NCBI RefSeq assembly: GCF_900182745.1
Contig: NZ_FXTY01000006.1
Coordinates: forward strand, 62,001-126,000
Origin: Shimia sagamensis
GTDB taxonomy: Bacteria; Pseudomonadota; Alphaproteobacteria; Rhodobacterales; Rhodobacteraceae
Length of the DNA stretch: 64,000 bases
Direction: 5' to 3'
Position numbers and translations under genes: made by a program. The notes below the pieces were generated by a model. It saw only the letters and a program-made list of their open reading frames with translations, was not told the DNA's origin and searched no databases. This document shows positions 51,003 through 59,864 of the stretch, piece by piece. The first letter of the stretch is position 1. The number at the start of each line of letters is the position of its first letter.

Positions 51003-52570
51003 GGCTGCTCCTCCCGTGCCGCTTCCAGCCGGAACCGCTGCTTCAGAAAATCTTCGGTGCGCGTGTCCACCGTGCGCATCCATTGCTCCGTGGACAAATG
51101 CGCAGGCACCTCATCCTGCGGCACTTCGATCTGAGTGTCTTCCCCGCGCCCGCTTTCGTTGTCAAACACCACGTCATCCGCACCAATCCCACTGTCTTCT
51201 CCTGTGTCGGATTGTTCGCGTGTGGTCTCCACATACTCCACAATGGCTTTGGAAATCGGCAAGTTTTGCTGCGCGCCCTTGTGCTCTGGTTCCATCTCCA
51301 GCGCCCGTTCAAAAGCCCGCACGCCATCGCGATAGCCGCGCGACTTCAAATGCGCCATACCTTGTAGGAATGCCGCATCCGCCGTTTCCAGTCGCGCCAT
51401 TTCCTGCGCTGCCGTCTCATATTGTCCACCACGATAGAGCGCCACGCCACGCATATACGGATCCTCAAACGCCTCTGCCGCATCGGCATAGTCCTTACGC
51501 TCAAACGCCCGCCAACCTTGCTGATCCGGCGTCAAAAACCAATCTCGCCAGCCTTCCGCCTGCACCTGACCTGGTTGCAGTAGCCACAGCACCATCGCCG
51601 CCTGCCCGGCCCAGCGCACCGCCATGCCGCGCCGGAACCACAGAAGCAGCAGCGCCAAGGCCGGCCACGCCAACCAAACGCCGCGATCCTCCCAAGGCTG
51701 CGCTTCATCCTCAAGCTGCGCCCGCCGAAAAGCCGAGGCCAATGAGCGCTCAACCTCCGTCACATCGCGATTGTCCGGCGTTACGCGGGTCGCCGACATC
51801 CCGTCTGGCACCTGTGGCAAGGCCGTGCCTTCCGGCAACATGAAAAGGAAACTCATCGAGGCCACAGCCTCAGACACCACAGCCCCATCCTCAGCGGAAT
51901 CGTCTTGCCCCCAAACCTCGGCCAGCTCCGCCGCCGCGCTGGCCGACAGCTCATCAACCATGAACACCACGCCGCCCGATGCCCCTTCCCGCGCCAACAG
52001 CGCCTGCGCCGTTGCAAACCCGGCTTGAATGTTCTGCCCTTCGATCGGCATCACCGCCGTGGTCAGCCCTTCCAAATACGGCTGCATCACCCCGGGGTCT
52101 TCGCTCATCGGCACCACCACATGCGCGGTGCCTGCAAAAGCTACCAAAGCCGTCCGTGCCCCACTGCGCAATGCCAACAAATCCATGGTCTTCTGCCGCG
52201 CCCGCGCCAATCGTTCTGGCGCCACATCGGTATTCTGCATTGATTGCGTGACTTGCATCACCACCACCAACGGCGCGGTTTGCGCCGCAAACGGCGTTGG
52301 CACGCGGGTCCAACTTGGCCCCGCCACCGCCGCTACCAAAAGCAGTAACACCAGCGAGATCACATCAATCGGCTGCATCCGCTTTACACTGTTACCCGGC
52401 ACTGTGAGTGCCGCCGCCAGATGTGGTGCCAACCACCCGTTATTGCCACCCGTCGCACCCCGCCTTTTTCGCAACCGCCACCAAGTCCACAAAACCGGAG
52501 CAGCACAGACAAGCAGCCAAGGTCTCAAGAAATGAAACGCCTCAAAGAACAGCGATATGTCAGCTGTCAT
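50999..52570 (-). CDS. VWA-domain protein with TPR-like C-terminus (BatB/BatC-like), degenerate MIDAS
   Basis: 523-aa membrane protein. Two N-terminal membrane segments (about 15-33 and 69-86) are followed by a VWA domain (about 100-290). Its metal site reads VVVMQVTQSMQNTD, so the expected DxSxS is Q106-x-T108-x-S110: the first Asp and first Ser are replaced. A third membrane part lies near 320-360, then a TPR-like region (WRAFERKDYADAAEAFEDPYMRG, GVRAFERALEMEPEH) and an acidic tail. It therefore combines BatB and BatC functions, with probable loss of metal-dependent binding in the VWA domain. Overlaps neighbours by ATGA on both sides. Confidence 0.87.
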   Translation of the reverse strand: MTADISLFFEAFHFLRPWLLVCAAPVLWTWWRLRKRRGATGGNNGWLAPHLAAALTVPGNSVKRMQPIDVISLVLLLLVAAVAGPSWTRVPTPFAAQTAPLVVVMQVTQSMQNTDVAPERLARARQKTMDLLALRSGARTALVAFAGTAHVVVPMSEDPGVMQPYLEGLTTAVMPIEGQNIQAGFATAQALLAREGASGGVVFMVDELSASAAAELAEVWGQDDSAEDGAVVSEAVASMSFLFMLPEGTALPQVPDGMSATRVTPDNRDVTEVERSLASAFRRAQLEDEAQPWEDRGVWLAWPALALLLLWFRRGMAVRWAGQAAMVLWLLQPGQVQAEGWRDWFLTPDQQGWRAFERKDYADAAEAFEDPYMRGVALYRGGQYETAAQEMARLETADAAFLQGMAHLKSRGYRDGVRAFERALEMEPEHKGAQQNLPISKAIVEYVETTREQSDTGEDSGIGADDVVFDNESGRGEDTQIEVPQDEVPAHLSTEQWMRTVDTRTEDFLKQRFRLEAAREEQP

Positions 52571-53550
52571 GCCGGTGTCCTCCTGCGATCCCGCACCCAG
52601 AGCGACAACAATAGCGTCAGGCCAAGGCCAAGCGCCGCCATCAAAGGCCAATGCGCCAGGTTCTGTTGCGGCCGCCAGCTCAACGTCTCAACTTCACGGG
52701 GATTCAGCCTGTCGATCTCCTCGTAAATCTTATCCAACGCCTCCGCATCCGCAGCGAAATACGCATCCCCCCCGGTGCGTTTGGCCAAATCCGTCAGCAA
52801 TTCCATGTCGAGCCGATCTTCGCCACTGGCCTCAGGGTCCCCCACGCCAATTGCAAACATCTGCACGCCTTTGTCCCGCGCAATCTCGGCGGCGTTCACC
52901 GGACTCATCCGGCTCGCCGTGTCATTGCCATCTGACAACAGGATCAACAGCCGTTCTTCAATCTCGCTGGCTTCAAACGTTTTGATCGCCAAGCCAATCG
53001 AGTCACCCAGCGCCGTGTGCGGCCCCGCCATACCCACCTTGGTCTGCGCCAATAACGTTCGCACCGTGTCCAAGTCTTCGGTTAGCGGCGCCTGCACATA
53101 AGCCCGCGTACCAAATACAATTAGCGCCACACGGTCACCAGAACGATCCGCCAAAAACGCCTCGACCACATCTTGCACCGCCGCCAAACGCTGCACCGGC
53201 TTGCCGTCCTCACCGGGGAAGTCCCGCGTGTCCATGCTGCCGGAAATATCAATCGCCAGGATCACGTCCCGCGTGGCTTTGGTGATCTCCTGCGGTGGTC
53301 CCAGACGCACCGGCCCCGCCAAGGCCAGCACCAACAGCGCCCACATAATGCCGCCACAAATCAGCGCCCGTCGCTTATGCGCCACAATGGCAGCCCCGTC
53401 CTGCACCGTCAGCCCTGCGGCCTGTGCAATCTGATCAAAGAACGGCACCCGAAGCGCGTCTTGACGCTGGCGATACGGCGGCACAAACCGGCGCCACAAA
53501 AGTGGTAGTGGCAGCAGCATCAACACAAGAGGATGGCTCAGTTCAAACAT
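52567..53550 (-). CDS. VWA-domain protein (BatA-like) with intact MIDAS
   Basis: 327-aa membrane protein. N-terminal hydrophobic segments (about 5-20 and 62-80), then a VWA domain with the intact metal-ion site ILAIDISGSMDTRDF (D101-x-S103-x-S105), GPHTALGDSIGLA with the conserved Thr, and LLSDGNDT with the second Asp. A C-terminal membrane segment is near 305-320. Standard BatA length. Overlaps both neighbouring genes. Confidence 0.92.
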   Translation of the reverse strand: MFELSHPLVLMLLPLPLLWRRFVPPYRQRQDALRVPFFDQIAQAAGLTVQDGAAIVAHKRRALICGGIMWALLVLALAGPVRLGPPQEITKATRDVILAIDISGSMDTRDFPGEDGKPVQRLAAVQDVVEAFLADRSGDRVALIVFGTRAYVQAPLTEDLDTVRTLLAQTKVGMAGPHTALGDSIGLAIKTFEASEIEERLLILLSDGNDTASRMSPVNAAEIARDKGVQMFAIGVGDPEASGEDRLDMELLTDLAKRTGGDAYFAADAEALDKIYEEIDRLNPREVETLSWRPQQNLAHWPLMAALGLGLTLLLSLWVRDRRRTPA

Positions 53551-54028
53551 CGCCCGCCTCCCTGCCCTTGTGGGTCTTCACCCAGTCCCGCGCCGCAACC
53601 GTCACGTTTGGGTCTGCCGCCGAAGGTGCTTCCTGATAGGCCGCCATGGCCAGCGCAGTCTGGTCCCACGCGCCCCTGCCAGTCTCTTGCAAAAACCCAA
53701 CCCACGCCGCGCCGCTCAAAGCCGCAACTCTCCGCCGCCCGTAAGCCACCAACGCCGCACGTTTCAGGATAATGGAAATCGCCACAGGGTCATCCCCGGC
53801 CACCCGCAATTCTCGCAAGGCAGCACGGCGATACGCATTCGCCTGATAGTGCTGCCAAAACCGCCATCCACGCCACGTCATCAAAGCCAAAACAAGCGCC
53901 AACAAAACCAGCCATCCCACGGTTTGAGGCATCATCGACACCGGCGCCGGGTCCGGCACCTCAACCAGTTGGTTAAGAAGTCCAACAAGGCTGTTGTTGT
54001 CCACGACTTGATCAGCGCCCTCACTCAT
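53543..54028 (-). CDS. DUF4381-like membrane protein
   Basis: 161-aa protein with one transmembrane helix (about 37-55, TVGWLVLLALVLALMTW) followed by a cytosolic helical domain (RAALRELRV, RAALVAYGRRRVAALSGAAWVGFLQE). Placement between DUF58 and VWA genes and the AYGRRxVAxLSGxxWxxFL pattern fit DUF4381. Start overlaps the DUF58 stop (ATGA); 3' end overlaps the BatA gene by 8 bases. Confidence 0.85.
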   Translation of the reverse strand: MSEGADQVVDNNSLVGLLNQLVEVPDPAPVSMMPQTVGWLVLLALVLALMTWRGWRFWQHYQANAYRRAALRELRVAGDDPVAISIILKRAALVAYGRRRVAALSGAAWVGFLQETGRGAWDQTALAMAAYQEAPSAADPNVTVAARDWVKTHKGREAGDV

Positions 54029-55008
54029 CGCACGCGCCCACCCAACAAGCGTACCACCTGGCCCAGTGTGTCTTCTGCTGCGGTCAAAGGCAGCACCGAC
54101 AAACGCATCCGCTTTTGCCATTCAATCACTTGTTCCAATCGCGACGCTGTCACCTGCGCCACACCGTCTCGCACTTTGCTGTCGGCGAAATCCATCAAAG
54201 CCTGCTTGGCGCCATCAGAGCCGGTCACCTGTCCTGTTGTGGGTACGGTCTCCGCACTTGGATCCCCCACCAAACCCAAAACCACATCGTTGTGCTGCGC
54301 AATGGCTCCGAGCCTGCGCTCGGTCACCGCATCACAGGCATCAAAATCGCTGATCAGGACCACCAAATGATCCCGCGTTGCCAACCTAGCTACCGCCTCC
54401 AGCACGTCATTAAACGGCATCGGCACCATTTTCGGCGCATCTGCCCTGAGTCGGTGGTTGGCCCTTTCCAAACTGGTCAAAAACCGCGTCACCGCCGCCC
54501 GCCCCCGTCCGGGGCGCAGCTCGTCTATCTTGCTGTCGCCAAACACCACGCCGCCCACCCGGTCGCCCTGTTTGGCCACCCGATGCGCCACAATCGCCGC
54601 GAATTCCGCGGCCGTAACCGCCTTGGTGTTATGCACCGTGCCGTAAAACATCGACATACGTTGATCGACCACAATCAGGGTCGGCCGATCTCGCTCTTCG
54701 GTATAAACCCGGACATAGGGTGTTCCAGCCCGCGCCGTGACCTTCCAGTCAATCGCGCGCACATCATCACCCGGCAGGTAATCCCGCAGTTCTTCAAAAT
54801 CCAAACCCCGCCCCCGAATGCGCGACCGATGCCGCCCTTGCAAGGCGGACCGCGCCGGTTGGTTTGGCAAAAATGAAATCGCGCGCGCTGCCGCCTCCAG
54901 AGACCGCATCCCCTGCAAGCTCACATGAATGCGCGGATCATCTGCCTCTGAAGAGGGGGCGCGGTCTGGCGCGACGCCAGCGCGGGATAGGGCTGCACGG
55001 TTTCGCAT
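54025..55008 (-). CDS. DUF58 (VWA-like) protein
   Basis: 327-aa soluble protein with the DUF58 signature GRGLDFEELRDYLPGDDVRAIDWKVTARAGTPYVR (about 67-101) followed by a VWA-like fold (LIVVDQRMSMFYGTV, LVVLISDFDACD). The MIDAS-like site reads DQRMSM, so the usual DxSxS is not intact. DUF58 proteins work with MoxR ATPases as chaperone or activation modules. 12 bases after moxR. Confidence 0.9.
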   Translation of the reverse strand: MRNRAALSRAGVAPDRAPSSEADDPRIHVSLQGMRSLEAAARAISFLPNQPARSALQGRHRSRIRGRGLDFEELRDYLPGDDVRAIDWKVTARAGTPYVRVYTEERDRPTLIVVDQRMSMFYGTVHNTKAVTAAEFAAIVAHRVAKQGDRVGGVVFGDSKIDELRPGRGRAAVTRFLTSLERANHRLRADAPKMVPMPFNDVLEAVARLATRDHLVVLISDFDACDAVTERRLGAIAQHNDVVLGLVGDPSAETVPTTGQVTGSDGAKQALMDFADSKVRDGVAQVTASRLEQVIEWQKRMRLSVLPLTAAEDTLGQVVRLLGGRVR

Positions 55009-55020
55009 GGCTTCCTCCGC

Positions 55021-56016
55021 TTATGGCACCGCCACCAGCGTCAACAGCTCGGCCACCACATCGTCTGCCGACACTCCGCTGCCTTGTGCTTCATAGCTCA
55101 GCGCCAAACGATGGCGCAGCACATCCGGCGCGATTGCCTGAATATCCTCGGGATCGACATAGTCCCGCCCCTTCATCCAGGCATGTGCCCGTGAACAGCG
55201 GTCCAACGCCAATGACGCACGTGGACTTCCGCCCAGCTCAATCCACTTGGCAAGGTTTTCACCAAACTCCGCTGGCGTGCGCGTAGCCTGTACAATCGTG
55301 GCCATATAGACCTCCATCGCTTCAGCACAGTGCAGACCTGCAATCTCGCGCCGCGCCTCAAACACGACGTCTTGTGAAATCGGTTCTCGCGGCGCTTTTG
55401 CGGCTTTTTCCCCGGCCTGCGACTGCAACTGCGCCTGCTCCTCGCCGCGCACCAACCGGATCACTTCGATCTCGTCTTCCAGTGGCGGATACAGAATGTT
55501 CACATGCATCAAGAACCGGTCCATCTGCGCTTCCGGCAGCGGATAGGTGCCTTCCTGCTCCACCGGGTTCTGCGTCGCCATCACCATGAACAGCGGCTCC
55601 ATCTGATGTGTTGTGCCAGCCACTGTCACCTGCCGCTCTTCCATGGCTTCCAGCAACGCCGCCTGCACCTTTGCTGGTGCGCGATTGATCTCATCAGCCA
55701 ACACAACGTTGGCAAAAATCGGCCCCGGCTGAAACCGGAACTGCTGCCCGTCTGCTGCGCCTTGCACGTACATCTCCGTGCCAGTCACATCCGCAGGCAG
55801 CAAATCAGGCGTGAACTGAATACGCGAATAGTCACACTCCAAGTTCTTTGCCAAAGCTTTGACCGCGCGGGTTTTGGCCAGCCCCGGCAGGCCTTCCAAA
55901 AGCAAATTGCCATTGGCCAACAGCCCAATCAGCAACCGGTCAATCACATCACGCTGCCCGATAATGCTTTCGCCCATACGGTCGCGCAGTGCGTTGACTT
56001 CGTCCAGAGCTGCCAT
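55021..56016 (-). CDS. MoxR family AAA+ ATPase
   Basis: 331-aa ATPase of the MoxR (MRP subgroup) type. Walker A is LEGLPGLAKTR (about 41-50), Walker B/sensor VVLADEINRAPAKVQAALLEAM (about 105-126), sensor 1 MATQNPVEQEGTYPLPEAQMDRF, and C-terminal lid with GASPRASL-like GGSPRASLALDRC. MoxR ATPases activate or assemble partner complexes, here presumably the VWA, DUF58 and cytochrome proteins downstream. ATG 56016 overlaps the HAD stop (TGATG). Confidence 0.95.
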   Translation of the reverse strand: MAALDEVNALRDRMGESIIGQRDVIDRLLIGLLANGNLLLEGLPGLAKTRAVKALAKNLECDYSRIQFTPDLLPADVTGTEMYVQGAADGQQFRFQPGPIFANVVLADEINRAPAKVQAALLEAMEERQVTVAGTTHQMEPLFMVMATQNPVEQEGTYPLPEAQMDRFLMHVNILYPPLEDEIEVIRLVRGEEQAQLQSQAGEKAAKAPREPISQDVVFEARREIAGLHCAEAMEVYMATIVQATRTPAEFGENLAKWIELGGSPRASLALDRCSRAHAWMKGRDYVDPEDIQAIAPDVLRHRLALSYEAQGSGVSADDVVAELLTLVAVP

Positions 56017-57008
56017 CACTCAGCCTCGCCCGTAAAAATCCGCGTCCACTCGTTTTTTATATCCACAAGCACCCAGCCGCGATCCTCGGCTTCATCAAGC
56101 CCTCGGTTCAGCACGCCAATGTGCCCTTCACGGTCATAGGCCCACTCGCGCTCTGCATCCGTGTGGTGAATGTAGACGCCAAGACGCGCGCCCTCGCCCG
56201 CCGTGGTGTACTCCAGCATCTCAAAATCACCATCCGAGTTGCCAACTGCCATGATCGGCCGCTTGCCAATATGGTGGTTGATCGCAACTGGTTTGCCGCC
56301 TTTGTCATCGTTGAAGAACAGCGCGTCGTTTTTGATGATTGTCGGCACGCCGTTGACCACCTCATAAGAGGACGTCAGAGACGAGCCAATCGTCTGCTCT
56401 GGTGGAATGCTGTAAACGTCCTCCGCAAAGACCCGCATAAAATCAATGCCGCCACCGGACACAATGTAAGTCTTAAACTCTTCATCGCGCAGATAGCGCA
56501 ACAGTTCGACCATCGGCTGATAAGTCATTTCATCGTAGCCAAGCCCCGTGGTGGGGTGTTTGGCCCCCGAAACCCAAGCCGCCACATCCGCAGAAAATTC
56601 ATTCAGGCTCTGATTGGCATGGGACAGCGCCAAAATTTCAAGGAGCCCCTCTTTGCCACCGGCCAAAACGCCATCCATGTCGCCCGCCGCTGCAGCTTTC
56701 AATACATCACTGGTCAGCTTGGACGGGTCCTCTTTGCCAATCTTGGCCACACGATCCAGCGCAAAAAACAGTTGGAAGTACACAGGCTGTTCTGCCCAAA
56801 GCGTGCCGTCGTTGTCAAACACCGCAATCCGGTCAGCCGGCGTAACATAGTCTGCCCCGCCAACGTCGGAAACCGCTTCGACAAACTCAATTATCCGGTC
56901 TTTGGATGCCCCCTGCCAAGACGGCAGCGGATCTGCCAAACCAACACCGGCGACGCCAATCAAAGCCAGAGACAAACAGGTTGTTTTAAAAGAACTCAAC
57001 AAAGTCAT
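56016..57008 (-). CDS. exported HAD-superfamily phosphatase-like protein
   Basis: 330-aa protein. Signal peptide about 1-25 (ends VGLADP). HAD motif I is VFDNDGTLW (Asp65, Asp67), motif II IVSGGGIDF, and motif III/IV MAVGNSDGDFEML with the metal-binding Asps. An all-helical cap (about 75-150) lies between motifs I and II. A periplasmic HAD enzyme next to a sulfatase suggests paired removal of phosphate and sulfate esters. First gene of the bat/moxR operon; ATG 57008 is chosen. A terminator separates it from the sulfatase gene. Confidence 0.88.
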   Translation of the reverse strand: MTLLSSFKTTCLSLALIGVAGVGLADPLPSWQGASKDRIIEFVEAVSDVGGADYVTPADRIAVFDNDGTLWAEQPVYFQLFFALDRVAKIGKEDPSKLTSDVLKAAAAGDMDGVLAGGKEGLLEILALSHANQSLNEFSADVAAWVSGAKHPTTGLGYDEMTYQPMVELLRYLRDEEFKTYIVSGGGIDFMRVFAEDVYSIPPEQTIGSSLTSSYEVVNGVPTIIKNDALFFNDDKGGKPVAINHHIGKRPIMAVGNSDGDFEMLEYTTAGEGARLGVYIHHTDAEREWAYDREGHIGVLNRGLDEAEDRGWVLVDIKNEWTRIFTGEAE

Positions 57009-57045
57009 GGGACCATCCAAATTGCATCGGGGCGGTGCCCCAAGT

Positions 57046-57082
57046 CAAAAAATATCCCTCCCGGCCATGTCGGCCGGAAGGG
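57046..57082 (-). terminator. Rho-independent terminator after the sulfatase gene
   Basis: Read leftward, CCCTTCCGGCC / GGCCGGGAGGG pairs as an 11-bp stem with one mismatch and a 5-nt loop, followed by ATATTTTTTG. It lies 18 bases beyond the sulfatase stop and 38 bases before the HAD start, so downstream genes depend on read-through or a promoter within or next to this stretch. Confidence 0.75.
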
Positions 57083-57099
57083 CGTTTTAAGCAAAGCTC

Positions 57100-58674
57100 T
57101 TACTTAGAGCCGATCTGGCTGAAGATCTTTTCTTTGGCATCGCCAATTGTGAAGCTGCCCGGTTTTTGACGGGGCGGGAACTCCTCAAAGGTTGCCAAGA
57201 AATCAGACACATAGGCAGATGCCGGCAACAGTAGGTACACGCGATCCAGATACCAATCCCAATAGGTGTTGGAGGTGATGTTGGACCGCTCATATGGATC
57301 CCGACGCAGGTTGAACAACAGCGGAATACGCAGTTCTGTCCAAGGCTCCGCCCAAGCCCGCAGGGTTTGCGGGTAGCGGTGCTCTAGGAAGATCACTTTC
57401 CAATCGTCATAGCGCAGCGCCGTCAGATCCCCATCATCTGAGAAGTAGAAAATCTCATGACGCGGCCCCTCATCAGACTCTCCCGTCAGATATGGCAGGA
57501 AGTTGTAGCCATCCAGATGCACTTTGTACTCACGACCAATGGCCTGAACACCACCTTCTTTGAGTTGCGCTTTGATATCTGGGTTGCCAGCTGCGGCCAC
57601 ATAGGTTGGCAGCCAATCCATATGGTGCATGATGTCGTTGCTGACAGAACCGGCTTCGATCTTACCAGGCCAACGCACCATCGACGGCACACGCCAGCCA
57701 CCTTCCCAATTGGTGTTCTTTTCACCCCGGAATGGCGTCATCGCCGCGTCCGGCCAACTGTTCATGTGTGGACCGTTGTCGGTAGAATAATGCACGATGG
57801 TGTTGTCGGCGATGCCAAGCTCGTCCAGCACATCCAGCAGCTGACCAACATGCATGTCATGTTCAATCATACCTGCTGTGTATTCATCCACGTGTTTACC
57901 GGCAATTTCGTCTGCCTTGGCGCGCATCTCGTCTTTGACATGCGTGCGGAAGTGCATCCGTGTGCCGCTCCACCAAACGTAAAACGGCTGACCTTGATCG
58001 TTGGCGCGTTTGATAAAATCAATCGTCGCAGCAACGGTTTCTTCGTCAACCGTTTCCATCCGCTTTTTGGTCAGCGGACCGGTGTCCTCAATCGTGCCAT
58101 CTGCTGACGATTTGATTACACCACGCGGACCAAACCGCTCGCGGAACTCAGGGTTCTGAGGATAGTCCTCATTCTCCGGCTCTTCTTCCGCGTTCAGGTG
58201 ATACAGGTTGCCAAAGAACTCATCAAACCCGTGGTTGGTTGGCAACATTTCGTCCAAATCACCTAGGTGATTTTTGCCAAACTGCCCCGTCACATAGCCT
58301 TCTGCTTTCAGCAGACCAGCAATGGTTGGATCTTCGACCTGCATGCCTTCTTTGGCACCGGGCATCCCAACTTTAGACAGGCCTGTGCGGAACACAGACT
58401 GGCCCATGATGTAGGACGAGCGGCCAGCGGTACAGGATTGCTCACCATAGTAGTCGGTGAAAATCATGCCCTCTTCGGCCACACGGTCAATGTTTGGCGT
58501 TTGGTATCCCATCAAACCCATGGTGTAGGCGGAGATGTTGGATTGCCCGACATCATCCCCCCAAATCACGAGAATATTGGGTTTATCTTGCGCCGCCGCA
58601 GCGGTCGCAACTGTCGCCAGCACAACGGACACCGCTGATATCTGACGGACAGTTCTCATTGGGTTCAGACCCAT
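57100..58674 (-). CDS. periplasmic sulfatase (arylsulfatase type, C-x-A-x-R)
   Basis: 524-aa exported sulfatase. Signal peptide about 6-28 (ends TAAAAQ). Metal ligands are in NILVIWGDDVGQ (Asp40/Asp41), and the maturation motif is CTAGR (residues 81-85) within EQSCTAGRSSYIMG, the cysteine-type C-x-A-x-R needing oxidation to formylglycine. A further metal site is HYSTDNGPHMNSWPD, followed by FRGEKNTNWEGGWRVP. No formylglycine-generating enzyme gene is in view. Likely cleaves sulfate esters of marine or small organic substrates. ATG 58674 with GGGAG upstream. Confidence 0.92.
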   Translation of the reverse strand: MGLNPMRTVRQISAVSVVLATVATAAAAQDKPNILVIWGDDVGQSNISAYTMGLMGYQTPNIDRVAEEGMIFTDYYGEQSCTAGRSSYIMGQSVFRTGLSKVGMPGAKEGMQVEDPTIAGLLKAEGYVTGQFGKNHLGDLDEMLPTNHGFDEFFGNLYHLNAEEEPENEDYPQNPEFRERFGPRGVIKSSADGTIEDTGPLTKKRMETVDEETVAATIDFIKRANDQGQPFYVWWSGTRMHFRTHVKDEMRAKADEIAGKHVDEYTAGMIEHDMHVGQLLDVLDELGIADNTIVHYSTDNGPHMNSWPDAAMTPFRGEKNTNWEGGWRVPSMVRWPGKIEAGSVSNDIMHHMDWLPTYVAAAGNPDIKAQLKEGGVQAIGREYKVHLDGYNFLPYLTGESDEGPRHEIFYFSDDGDLTALRYDDWKVIFLEHRYPQTLRAWAEPWTELRIPLLFNLRRDPYERSNITSNTYWDWYLDRVYLLLPASAYVSDFLATFEEFPPRQKPGSFTIGDAKEKIFSQIGSK

Positions 58675-58879
58675 AACAAAACTCCCTAAAAAATGCACAC
58701 CTGAAAGCAGTCTTTGCTGAAAAATGGCGACCAAAAGCCGTCAGGCACCACACCCAAAAAATGCGCAACCGACGAGGGTGTGTCAATTGAATTTGCTCGT
58801 TAAGTGGTGGATTTCACAATATGAAACGCAACTCAGGCGTAAGTGAAACCGTGCCGTCAAGCGCCACGCTTTGACGAGG

Positions 58880-59659
58880 TCAGAGGCTAACAAACCTCTC
58901 GGTCAGGTCCTGCGCCTCCGCTTGAAGTCCATAAGGCGCGTTGATGATGAACATGCCCGACCCTATCATACGATGGCCCTCTCGTGCAGGGGGGAATTCC
59001 ACTTCATGGCGCAAGACTTTGGGAAAGCCCTTGTCCTCAAGCGCATCCAACATCGGTTCATGGGCGCCATCGCGCAAAATCGGATACCACAACGCAATCA
59101 CACCCACATTCCATTTGCGGTGCACATTGGCGATCCAGCCTGGAAGGGTTTTGTAGTCACTTTTGATCTCATAACTTGGATCAATCAACAGCACCCCACG
59201 ACGCGGTGTGGGCGGGCAAATCCCCATCACGGTTTCGAACCCGTCTTTCTGATGCACCTTCGCCCCACTGCCGCGCATTGCCAGCCGCAAAGCTGTCGCT
59301 TCTTGAGGGTGAAGCTCACAGATCTGCATGCTGTCCTGCGGCCGTAAAAGCGCCTGCGCGATTGCTGGAGACCCCGGGTAGGTTTTCTCGCCATGTTTCT
59401 CACGCACAGCCATCAAGGCACGCGAAAACGGATGCGAGTCAGCAAACCAGTCTTCTACCCGACCAATACCAGCTTCCGCCTCGCCGGTTTTGACCGCCGC
59501 CGCATCATCAAGCTGATACACCCCACGCGCCGCGTGGGTCTCCAAATAGCACATTGGCTTGGGCTTTTGTCCCAAATAGTCCAGCATCACCGCCAAAAGC
59601 GCGTGTTTCTGGACATCGGCCAAATTGCCGGCGTGGTAGATGTGTTGGTAACTCAGCAT
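58880..59659 (-). CDS. rlmJ: 23S rRNA (adenine2030-N6)-methyltransferase RlmJ
   Basis: 259-aa methyltransferase. The N-terminus MLSYQHIYHAGNLADVQKHALLA is the RlmJ/DUF519 signature; the catalytic motif is LLIDPSYEIKSDY (DPPY-type, here DPSY), and SGMFIINAPYGL is near the end. Uses SAM to methylate A2030. Length slightly below E. coli RlmJ (280 aa). The gap to the sulfatase (58675-58879) shows no gene. Confidence 0.93.
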   Translation of the reverse strand: MLSYQHIYHAGNLADVQKHALLAVMLDYLGQKPKPMCYLETHAARGVYQLDDAAAVKTGEAEAGIGRVEDWFADSHPFSRALMAVREKHGEKTYPGSPAIAQALLRPQDSMQICELHPQEATALRLAMRGSGAKVHQKDGFETVMGICPPTPRRGVLLIDPSYEIKSDYKTLPGWIANVHRKWNVGVIALWYPILRDGAHEPMLDALEDKGFPKVLRHEVEFPPAREGHRMIGSGMFIINAPYGLQAEAQDLTERFVSL

Positions 59660-59864
59660 AGGCTTTCAATAGCCTGCCAGCGCACCAAAGCCCAGACGGC
59701 AGTTTTCAGCCAATCAAATCCGCTGTTTTTTGCAATCTCCCGCCCAAATCTAAGCGGCTTTTTGCGCCCACCTTCAAAGCCTTCGACCCCGATGCCACAT
59801 GCGTCTCGAGACAGGCAAGTCTCGCAAAAACAAAAACACCACTCACGCATGAGAGGAACGACCC

